Of a DNA stretch of 64,000 nt, positions 31,653 to 42,800 are shown piece by piece (within the stretch, counting starts at the first letter, position 1; each line of letters begins with the position of its first letter). Both the position numbers and the translations under genes were made by a program. Source of the DNA: Chrysogorgia sp. JL179-B06. Taxonomy: Eukaryota > Cnidaria > Anthozoa > Scleralcyonacea > Chrysogorgiidae. The stretch lies in contig JAYKKM010000180.1 of the NCBI GenBank assembly GCA_035772405.1, positions 1,213,001 through 1,277,000 on the forward strand, in the 5' to 3' direction. The notes beneath the pieces are model-generated. The model did not search any database. It was not told the DNA's origin and saw only the letters and a list, made by a program, of their open reading frames with translations.

Positions 31653-31886
31653 ATGGCGCCTATTTTCAGTCTCAAAAGAAAGCAATTATTGAAAAGCGAT
31701 ATGCGCATAATGTTTTGTGAGCTCTGTGACGGCTTCATCGAACAATATTTCGTATTTTGTCGCCAGTGTGGAACAGAGTTGGACCATGAAGAAGTAATAA
31801 TCCCACACTATTTTGGGTTATTTCTTCGTGTACCGCAACACAAACTACGTCACAAAAAAGTTAACCAGTGCATCCTAATAAATTAA
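31653..31886 (+). CDS. Short frame with a zinc ribbon (possible first exon)
   Basis: From ATG 31653 the frame encodes MAPIFSLKRKQLLKSDMRI and then the ribbon FCELCDGFIEQYFVFCRQCG (C-x2-C-x12-C-x2-C-G). A possible splice donor GAA|GTAATA at 31793/31794 would give a 47-codon, phase-0 first exon; without splicing it ends at TAA 31886 in less protein-like sequence. The frame is also open upstream to 31545. No homologue recognised. It lies 1.8 kb before an in-phase acceptor at 33621 that leads into the Sp17-like gene, so it may be part of it. Confidence 0.4.
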   Translation: MAPIFSLKRKQLLKSDMRIMFCELCDGFIEQYFVFCRQCGTELDHEEVIIPHYFGLFLRVPQHKLRHKKVNQCILIN

Positions 31887-31926
31887 CATGCACCAAAACC
31901 TTTAATACAAGCAAATTCATCACATA

Positions 31927-32748
31927 GTGCCTCACTGAACCTCCTAGCCTCACGACCTCATAGCCTCACACAGCCTCATAACTTCACAGCCTCACACGAC
32001 CTCACACAGCCTCACCAAGCGCGCAACCAGGATTTTTGAAAGGGGGGTCGTTTTCACAACAGTAACAACGATGCTCTAGGGGGGTCCGGGGGCATGCACC
32101 CCCGGAAATTTTTTGAAATTTGGGTCTCTAAAACGGCATTTCCTGCATTTTGAGGACACTTTTGAGCAAAAACGAAAGTCTTATTTTTAAGAAACATTTG
32201 GTCCAAATGAGATTAGACTTGCATTTTAATATTGTTTGAGAAAACGTTTGGTAATTTGGAAGTGTAAATTAGGTGGGCACAGTTTTCTTTTATCCATATT
32301 AACCTCAAGTATTCCACCCAATCTAGCGAAATATCGAATCGTGGCATCGTGCTCGAAAAATTCGTATAAAACAAGATGGCCGTGCACCAATCTTGTTCCC
32401 AGAGCCTTCCGGTCGCGCACGGAAATTTGTCAGTCCCGAGCCCTCGGCCACATCGGCGGAGGAACATTTGCATGAAATTGAAACAAGATCGTGAACAACG
32501 TAACAAGATCGTGACAAACCCTTTTGCAAATTTTATAAATTTGGAGCTTTATATAATTCAAAAATCAAAATAGTGCTGTAAAAGTAACTTTTGACCTCCA
32601 AAATTTCCGGTCGCCCCCCCCCCCCCCCCGACCCCCCCCTCGTTGCGCCCTTGAGCCTCACACGACCTGAAAGCCTCACACACAGAGCCTCGCGACCAGC
32701 CTCACGACCTCACAGCCTCACACGACCTCACACAGCCTCACAGACTTG
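31927..32748. repeat. CCTCACA-type minisatellite, split by a hAT-like element
   Basis: GACCTCACACAGCCTCACA-like units at 31927-32015 and 32654-32748. The interruption is 32016-32653. Confidence 0.75.
32016..32653. mobile_element. hAT-like non-autonomous element
   Basis: Ends CAAGCGCGCAACCAGG and CTCGTTGCGCCCTTG are imperfect inverted repeats. AGCCTCAC is duplicated at 32008-32015 and 32654-32661, though the surrounding minisatellite weakens that evidence. The interior has a long poly-C tract near 32615 and CATTTCCTGCATTTTGAGG shared with other elements here. Confidence 0.6.
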
Positions 32749-33112
32749 ACAAGAGAAAATCTTGAAGTAGTCGCCTTGTTTTTTATTTTATTTTTTGGAC
32801 ATTTTTATAAATAAACATATTTTTAATAAATTTCTTTATCGAGTTATAGATGCACGCGCGGGAAGTTGAAAATACACATATGTGAGTTGAAAATACACAT
32901 ATATAAAGAGAAGCGTGTATTTCTGCCATTTTATCTCACATTTTGCGAATGACAGCTTCTCTTTTCTCACGTCATGGATCAGTTTCAGTTTGTGTTGCTA
33001 CGAATTACAATACTTATTTGATTTTCAATGTCATAAATAAATAAAATGCACTTGCTATTTGTATATAGTGATATATTACAAGTAATATTTGTTAGTCTTT
33101 AACTCGATTTAA

Positions 33113-33236
33113 CTACATGTTCTAAGGATTTAACATTTTAAGACCAAACCGGGACCAGATGTGAAAAATGCAAATTCAAGGCCATTTTTTTTCCAACACT
33201 CCAAATTTTCCTTCACCATAAATCCTTAGAACGCAT
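33113..33236. repeat. Short palindromic repeat related to the 276-bp unit
   Basis: GTTCTAAGGATTTA / TAAATCCTTAGAAC ends. Inside is CATTTTAAGACCAAACCGGG, also found in the 54.6-57.6 kb array. Confidence 0.65.
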
Positions 33237-33662
33237 ATATAGCTGTACTTCTGGCAGATGCTTTATGGCTTTATTAATTTGGCGGGTACTAAACTTTAAT
33301 ACTTGAAACACCAGAGCTTGTTAATTCTATCTAGAATGGGGTACTTAAGTCTTGATAGTATTTCTAGGCAACTGTCATATTAGCTTTCGTTGAAATTGTG
33401 TGTCATTAAAAGTTTTCAGAAATCACCTGCATACAATTAACCGGCTTATATTGCGCGGAAACCTGTAAAAGAAAAATGAAATTGCATGCATATCCAAATC
33501 CCTGCAGGAATCCATTTTAAGCGTAATTGCATTGTGGCTTCATTCGATTGCGAGTAAAGTTAAAAATCCTGTTCGGCTTGAACAATTTATTAATGATATA
33601 TCTCTAGTCCTGTTTTTCAGTTCTATGACTTCATATACGAAATACTGACATTCCCGATCACC

Positions 33663-33834
33663 ATGAATACTTCATGTGATAGATCCGACAAACACGAAAC
33701 ATCGCCGCCAAATATTTCTCAAGAATTTAGAGATAGCTTGGAAACACTAGTGTTGGAAATACTGCGAGACAAACCAGAAGACCCACTACAATTTGCGTCT
33801 GATTTCTTTGCAAAGAAACTCCAAAACAGACCAA
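33663..33834 (+). CDS. Sp17-like exon 1 (RIIa domain)
   Basis: ATG at 33663, donor GTGAGT at 33835, ends in phase 1. An upstream acceptor TTTTTCAG ends at 33620, and 33621-33662 is open in the same frame, so this is either an exon with 5' UTR or an internal coding exon. Confidence 0.78.
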
Positions 33835-36800
33835 GTGAGTAAGATGTAACAATTCATAAATTGTTGAACTAATAGCATAGTAGCATTACACTGTTAGTTT
33901 AATAACACACATATGCGGCTGGCTATGCAACAGATCATGCACGTTTTCCCTTGATTCTTGTGCGTGACTTCCGCTTACATTTTCATTAAGGCCCTGAAGG
34001 TGATATTATACATTTTTTACATCAATTTTGAACGCCAACGAATGTGGCGAAATCACGCTATATTTGAATATTTCCCACAAACTTTCCGTTTAAAAATTGT
34101 CGTTGACTAAAATTGTCCTGCATGGCTCACTCGTGAGAAAAATTACCAACATTCGACGTCCCCGCACGGTCGTGTAATAATATCCTTTATATTTTACATT
34201 GTGGACAGTCACATAGCAGAATCAGGAATATGAGAATTTAACCGCAAGTTTAATTTAACCGGTCTAGATGATCAGAACAAGGAGATATTATTTACAGCAA
34301 CAATACCACATAGTTCACCTTGTTGGTGCACACGTACAGGATTGGCCGTGAAAGTATGGCTGGAGTATAGTTCTGGAGCGATACTGTCAGATCATGTAAT
34401 ATAGCTCTTGAGCCTCTCACGATAAGATTCGTATATCCGCACGGTCATGTAATATCCTCTATTTATCAGGGACGTCTGGCTGGAAACTATATAGCTCTGT
34501 TTACATGAAGCGGATTGACAGTAGAATCGGATCGAAAAACGCAAGTCAAGTCAATCCGAGGGCACATGTTTACATGGAGAATCCGCCATCCAAGCTACCA
34601 GTGAGTTTTAAATTTTAGTTTCGCGCGAAAATGGGTGGAATGGCACTTTCTCTCGGTTTATTTACTATTCTTGCATGCTGAGAAACTCGTTCGTCATTTC
34701 ATCGCTCCATAACTATCTAGAGTTTGCTGATTTTTTTCTTTTCGTAAGCGATTCTGAAACATTTTCTACATTCTCCGCCATGTTGCTCGACACGCAGGAA
34801 ATTCACGCATGCGCATCAAGTCCTTTTCAACTATCAAACCATGAACTAGATCGGAAACTTTCGACTTGATTCTCAAGTCAATCCACTCAACGCCGTAAAT
34901 TGACTTCGAATTCTGCCGTCCGTTTTGAACGGATTGAAACCATTTAATCTTCTTCATGTAAACACAACAAGGAAAAGCAACATGCACTGGTGAGATTTGA
35001 CTTGAACATCAATCCTCTTCATGCAGTTTGATTATCGAATTTCTTAGTAGCAGAAATCCTTAAAAACATTGCTTTTTAGTTTTTATATATAATAATTATA
35101 AATATCCAAATACATTTACTGGCGTCGTCATTACATTATATATACTAAATTCGTGACGAAGCTCTCGGCAACCAGCTTGTTTGGTCTTAAAATGTATATA
35201 TTCCAACGCTCGAAATTTTCCTTCACCATAAATGCTTATATTCTGTAGCTCAGTTGGCTAGAGTGCTGGTCTAGACTCTGGATATACAAACGAAAGCCTT
35301 GTTTATATACAACATGTGGATTATTAGTTATGCCTGATTTGTGATTCAATGCTGTTGTGTAATGTCTTAAGACTAAGAGTATACTTAGAGCACTAGCTTG
35401 CAAAGTTTACCGCCTTTGATTTTGCTGCATAATCCTAATTTGTTTTTGTTGTTACAAAGGAAGCTCTTAATATCGTCTGAACAAAATTTATTTGCTGAAA
35501 CTCTTATTAAAACATTATTTCTTAATAATACCAGATCCTTTTATTAAATGTCATGAAGCGAGAACATGTTAACAATATATCAGAATTGACATGAACATGC
35601 ATTTTTGTACAATTGAAAAAATCAGGCAATTAGCCTATATATAATTCGACGATGACGTTACATTGAAAAACAAGACGCCCGCTATGCGTCAACTCGGGCT
35701 ACTTGCGCTTAATTGTATCCTATAAAACACACAATAGACACAAATCAATATTCTCTAGGAAAGGTACAGGCGTACAGCTAACCGCGATCGGCGTGTGTGA
35801 TTGTAAGCATTGTGAGCGTGTTTGCCAGCCACATTCCTTATGAATCTTATCACAAATTTACTATATTTCTTTGGATTGTTTGAGCGAACAAAGAAGATGG
35901 CATGAAGATGAGCACTATGCGTGATTTCGCAAAGCCTATCGCGCCGATGATGCAATAATTTCAATTTATCGGCACGAAAATATAAATAAAGGAAAGCTAC
36001 CTAAACCTAGACTCCGAGTAATAAATGGAGTAGCTGCAATTACGCATCTATGATATATGTTGTGGCTAACAATATAGAACTACTGTATTTTATAATTACA
36101 TTGTGATCGCATTGCGCATTTACCTGCAGTGCCTCGTGATCTCGAACTGTTATGATGAGCGATCTTTCTCTAAACTTCGGCGGTTGAACAATGAGTTTCA
36201 ATTACGTGTTACTTAGCCTGCGTAGCCGGCGGTTTTTTAGGGGTTGGGGGTCGGGTAAGCCATAGTTAGGTAAGCGTTGGGGTTTTCGCCCGCATTCCGC
36301 CTCGCCCGCATTCCGCCTTGCCCGCCCTACCAGCCCGCTTACCCAACCCCTAAAAAACCGCCGGCTACGTGTTACTCCTGCAGCCCCGTTTGAACAGCCT
36401 TACTTTGCTTTGCGTGGACCACTAAAGATTGGGACACTGCACGCTGGGACGTGTCGTGGGGTCCTCGCGATGTTTCGCGTCGTGTGTCCTCTGTAATCGT
36501 GGTTCAATTGCGTGGATAACCTTAAAGCTTCTACGTAACATTGATTTGTCATATCACTTATAATTAATGATTTGCTCATCTAAAGTCTCGTAAGCATGAC
36601 TTTTACAAGGCCTCTGCAGACTGAGAAGAATTCAGTTTGGATGTTCATGCATTTGATTTATAAATGGAATTGGCCTTACTGATACTGACGTTCCAGTGTA
36701 GAACAGACGACGTTTAACTTTACTAACTGGCCTTACTATAATGCTGACGTTCTAGCAGTTGATCAACGTTGTCTTAAGAACATGAAAACACCCTCAGTGA

Positions 36801-39800
36801 CATCTGTGTAGAACAAAGACGACGTTTAACTTTACTAACTGTCCTTACTGATACTGACGTTCTAGCAGTTGATCAACGTTGTCTTCAGAACGTGAAAACA
36901 CCCTCAGTGACGTCTGTGTAGAACAAAGACGACGTTTAACTTTACTAACTGTCCTTACTGATACTGACGTTCTAGTAGTTGATCAACGTTGTCTTCAGAA
37001 TATCAAAACACCCTCAGTGACGTCTGTGTAGAACAAAGACGACGTTTAACTTTACTAACTGTCCTTACTGATACTGACGTTCTAGTAGTTGATCAACGTT
37101 GTCTTCAGAACGTGAAAACACACTCAGTGACGTCTGTGTAGAACAAAGACGACGTTTAACTTTACTAACTGGTCTTACTATAATCAGTGGCGCCGGCAGG
37201 ATTTATTTTTGGGGGGGCAAAATTGGTAAAATTGGTAACCGTACACTTGACAACCAAATATTTACACACCGCCCCCCCCCTACGATACCGGATTTGGACG
37301 AATAAAAAAACCCACTCTGGAGAATGTTGGGGGGGCGGCTGCCCCCCCTCGCCCCCCCTTGCCGGCGCCACTGACTATAATACTGACGTTCTAGCAGTTG
37401 ATCAACGTTGTCTTAAGAACGTGAAAACACACTCAGTGACGTCTGTGTAGAACAAAGACGACGTTTAACTTTACTAACTGTCCTTACTATAATGCTGACG
37501 TTCTAGCAGTTGATCAACGTTGTCTTCAGAACGCGAAAACAAACGTTTAACTTTACTAACTGGTCTTACTATAATACTGACGTTCTAGTAGTTGATCAAC
37601 GTTGTCTTCAGAACGTGAAAACACCCTCAGTGACATCTGTGTAGAACAAAGACGACGTTTAACTTTACTAACTGGCCTTACTATAATGCTGACGTTCTAT
37701 AGTAGTTGATCAACGTTGTCTTCAGAACGTGAAAACACCCTCAGTGACGTCTGTGTAGAACAAAGACGACGTTTAACTTTACTAACTGTCCTTACTGATA
37801 CTGACGTTCTATAGTAGTTGATCAACGTTGTCTTCAGAACGTGAAAACACCCTCAGTGACGTCTGTGTAGAACAAAGACGACGTTTAACTTTACTAACTG
37901 GCCTTACTATAATGCTGACGTTCTAGCAGTTGATCAACGTTGTCTTCAGAACGTGAAAACGCCCTCAGTGACGTCCGTTTAACTTTACTAACTGGCCTTA
38001 CTATAATGCTGACGTTCTAGCAGTTGATCAACGTTGTCTTAAGAACATGAAAACACCCTCAGTGACATCTGTGTAGAACAAAGACGACGTTTAACTTTAC
38101 TAACTGTCCTTACTGATACTGACTGATACTGACGTTCTAGTAGTTGATCAACGTTGTCTTCAGAACGTGAAAACACCCTCAGTGACGTCTGTGTAGAACA
38201 AAGACGACGTTTAACTTTATTAACTGTCCTTACTGATACTGACGTTCTAGTAGTTGATCAACGTTGTCTTCAGAACGTGAAAACGCCCTCAGTGACGTCT
38301 GTGTAGAACAAAGACGACGTTTAACTTTACTAACTGTCCTTACTATAATACTGACGTTCTAGCAGTTGATCAACGTTGTCTTCAGAACGTGAAAACACCC
38401 TCAGTGACGTCTGTGTAGAACAAAGACGACGTTTAACTTTACTAACTGGCCTTACTGTAATGCTGACGTTCTAGCAGTTGATCAACGTTGTCTTCAGAAC
38501 GTGAAAACGCCCTCAGTGACGTCTGTGTAGAACAAAGACGACGTTTAACTTTACTAACTGTCCTTACTGATACTGACGTTCTAGCAGTTGATCAACGTTG
38601 TCTTCAGAACGTGAAAACACCCTCAGTGACGTCTGTGTAGAACAAAGACGACGTCAAGTTTACTTTTAGGAACTAGGAGTTCTTATCAGAAGTGAAATGC
38701 TGCCTCGGAACATACACAGAAGCAGTGGGTATAATAGATTACCCTTTCGTTTGTTTGATTTGAAATATGACCGCTCGACCAGCCGTTGGCGAGTTCCGAA
38801 CATTTGATTCGGATACTTTCCGCATCCGGCGATTAAACGAACATCTACGAGTTACGTCACAAAACGTCATAAAACTGTGACAAATATCTCGACATCTCGA
38901 CAGAGGGCAATTTACACAAATCGAGATTTCGTTGACTATAAATAGGTCCGCGAAGAGGTCTGGGCACGAGACACAGAACCCAAGTCAAGATTAGTGTGCT
39001 GCCTACGGCAGCAACTATTCATTTTCTTTGTTCTATTGAAATAATATGGCGTCTGTGGTTCCAGAACATGACTTGCTGAAAGTGGCTCCCTATATGGTTT
39101 CTACATAATACATAACTTTATAAAAAATAAATCGTGTCTTACGCTCGCTGTGATTGGTCAGTTACCATGTTTATATCAGGCTATGCAAATACGGTTGTGA
39201 CGTCACAGCATATTTCGCAGTCATATTTTATAAAAGAAATAGAAATGGACGCCCTGTGTTTATATAACCTGATGCAAACACTCGAGAGAGTTTGGTCGAA
39301 TTTCAAAGTACTTATGTAAACCTTCGCCTGCGGCTCGGGTTCACATAAACTTTCAAATTCTCCCAAACTCTCTCTCGCGTTTGCATCAGACTATATAAAC
39401 ATGGGCGGCCATTTTCTCTTTCTTAAATACTTCTATAAGATTAGTGACAATTCTCGCAATTATTTTGTTATTTACCTTTTCAAGATCGTTGCTATGACAA
39501 GAATATAAAATATAAAAATTTTCGGATATTTTTCATCTTTTCCCTGCCATTTCTCGCGTTTCCTTCGGTTAAATTTCTTCAAACTTCACCGTCTTGTGGG
39601 CATTGCTTCGAGAAACATTTTCGTAAAAATAAATGTAGGGTTGTTCAGATGGTTTTATCAATATCACCAAATTTAGAATTCCTAATATCACTACTTAACC
39701 TTGATCATAACATTGGTCCAAAATAACGTAGTGTAATAATTGAAGTGTGCAACTTATCAAAAAAATTAATCAAAGGAAACGCAAGATATTTGTGTTTATT

Positions 39801-42800
39801 GTAGAGCTTTTTTACGCTTGCTGACGTCATAAAATTTCCCGATTATCAGTAAATTTTCCCCAAATTAGTAACTAGGTCGCGCGCAGTGTTGCCAACCTTG
39901 CGATTTTATCCCAAGATCTTGGGATTTTTTGGGGATTTTTTCTCAGGGATTCGACCTTGGGATTTTTCCAGAGCAAACAGTTTCGGTTTTAAAAAGCTGA
40001 TTTCAATTTCAATACCCTTAAAGGCGTGTGAATTTGTACTTATGTTTAATTAAAGAAATAGATTTTCTATTTGAAAGCTCTTGTCTCTCGGTTATTCAGT
40101 AAATACGTACCTAAAATTAACAGGTTTTGTGATTGGCTATATGGAACAAATGTGGTTAGGGTTAGGACATTGGTTTCTTTGTGGTTGATTCTATTGTTTT
40201 ATTGTTTTAATAAACCAATCACAAAACTTGATAGGTAGGTGGCGACCCCGGTTATTTGAGTCGGAGAGAGTACTCAAACGGCGATAGAGACCTTGGAACT
40301 AGTCAGGAAGTGAAACTGTGAACCTCTGGTGAACCTTGGGATTTTTTTGTAAAAATAGGGAATCTTGGGATATTTCAGACCTTTATTTGGATTTATACGA
40401 AACTTGACTTGGCAACACTGGTCGCGCGCGGTCATAAAACCATAGAGAGCCAATGCTGATCTCTATTTTATCTACGACGGCTACCTCGACGATGACGATT
40501 TCAAATTTAAAAGAAACCACGGTTGATTGATTAGCTTATTTGATACTAAAAAGTTGTTTTATGATCTCAAAAACGCTTCTAAAACTATTTCAGCGTCTGT
40601 GTTGAAGACAGATAACAGCTCTCAAACTCTCCGTGTAGAGTCTAGTTTGTTACCGTCGTCACGAAGACTTGAAAATACTCTCAGTCGCGTTATGAACAGA
40701 ACGAGGGCGAGCGTCGAGATTACTGCCACTGGCTTGCAACTAGTAATTCTATCCATTCTCTTTTGTTGAACACATGTAGTATGCTTAAACTATAGAGAGA
40801 TCATAAATAAAACTAGAGGGGGCACTGGGGCCAGAATTTGGCAACAAATTGAACGCCCCCATTTTGGGGTAACGTTACATCACGGGCATAGAGGGAGGGT
40901 GAGCACGCCATTTATCCCGATCAGCGGCAAGCTATCGTCTTCTGGACGATCTTTTTTAGTATCCGCGAGAGATGCCTATATTATGATACATCATAGAACT
41001 GCATGCTAACCCCAAAACAACTTAGATCCTAACCCTAATCCCGCCCAATGGGTTTTCTAACCCCCGTGATACAGGAAAGTTAAGTAAAAATCCTATTAAT
41101 TTAAAAATCCTTCTGGACCTGCCTCGTACCCAGGCGTGTCAATCCTTGGATCACTAGCGTGCCAAAATTAGTTAACGTGACGGAGATACTTCCCCCAAAG
41201 AAAACCGAAATCATCACGGATCACTGCACAATAATGTATAAATTCTCTGCTTATGTGAAGGCTCCAACAAAGGCTCATAGATTTGTTTACAATTACGACA
41301 AAGGTGACTTTGTAGGTCTACGCAATGCGTTAACTGCAATTAATCTATCTTCCCTGGTTGGTAACTAACCCTGTACTTGCAGTTACCGTAACAATGGAAG
41401 GATAAGCATTTCTGACAACGGTTGGGAATTCCATTCCATTAAAGAAGCTGAGAGGACGAAACCCTGCACCATGCATCACTGCAGGTTCTATCTTAAATAT
41501 GATCAACAAAAAAGACTCGGTGAGTGGATTTTGGTCAGTACTGTAACGAACCTCAAAGTCACGAATTATTCCCGATATGATCTCAACAATTACCAGCGTA
41601 ACCAGTGATTCAGTAACTCCACCCCCGAGGACCACTGCTGACAATCCCGAGGAAATAGCAAGTCTGTTCAACCAATACTTCGCATCAGTATTTACATGTG
41701 ATGGCGTCAGTTACCATACCACCTTCCGACCTTCGAACCGGATGAGCCAGTTGTGAACGAGTTGACGCTCTGTGAAGCTGAAGTACATGCCCTATTGAAA
41801 TCACTCGACGTAGCAAAAGCAACAGGTCCTGACGAAATTCCAGCAAGACTGCTGAAACAGACAGCTGATGTCATAGCACCATCTTTATGCAAGCTGTTTA
41901 ACAAGTCACTTCTATCAGGAATGTTACCAGCAGAGTGGAAACTAGCTAACATTGTACCAGTGCACAAGAAAGGTGACAAAGAGCATATCGAAAATTACAG
42001 GCCAATATCTCTTGATCTATCCATAATATCCAAAGTTCTAGAACGATGCGTGCTTAACAATATCAAATATCAATTAACACAACTTGTCACCTCTCGTCAA
42101 CATGGGTTCGTTTCTGGTAAATCGTGCGTCACCAATCTCAGTTGAAGTTGTAGACTATGTTGGTACAATCTTGGACGGTGGAGGCCAAATAGACATTATC
42201 TATCTAGACATGTCAAAAGCCTTTGACAAAGTACGCCACGAACTGCTCATAAATAAGTTATGTGAGTTTGGGTTTGGTGGTAATCTACTCCAATGGTTCC
42301 GTTCCTATTTGACTGATTGACGCCAGCGCGTTACAGTTCTTGGTGCTACATCTGAAACACTACAAAACTCACTTTGCAAAACTGAGGCATGTGACTATAT
42401 CTATACGCATGTGACCATGCAGTGCATGTGCCTTCTTTCTTTTCGATTACAGTGGTTCGAACTGAAGTGTTTTTGTCCATGCGGCTGAGAAGTATCTTGT
42501 TTTCTTTTTTATGTCGCGATAATGGCTGACTCGGCTGATGCGTGCGTATCGTCACACATACCTTGCTAGGCCAAATTGACAACCCGAGCTGTGAACGCCA
42601 AGCGGGCGTCTTGTTCGATTTAAAGATAGGGGATAATTTGACAAAACACTGAAACAAACAAACAAACAAACATGTAAATAAAGACATCAACATTATATAA
42701 TGAGTATCCGATATTAGTTCCTGCCTTTTTGATAAACTGGAGAATAAATAAATATTTCCTGAATGCTCTTTCTATGTAGAATCCAAAGTCACTGGAACAA

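Noticed and set aside
38990..39020. Resemblance of GTGCTGCCTACGGCAGCA to the 5' hairpin of U6 snRNA
   Set aside because: The rest of U6 (ACAGAG-type box, internal stem-loop, terminator) is absent.
40527..40769. 80-codon frame considered as an extra Sp17-like exon
   Set aside because: No matching splice sites or domain similarity, and the 47-bp exon already satisfies phase.
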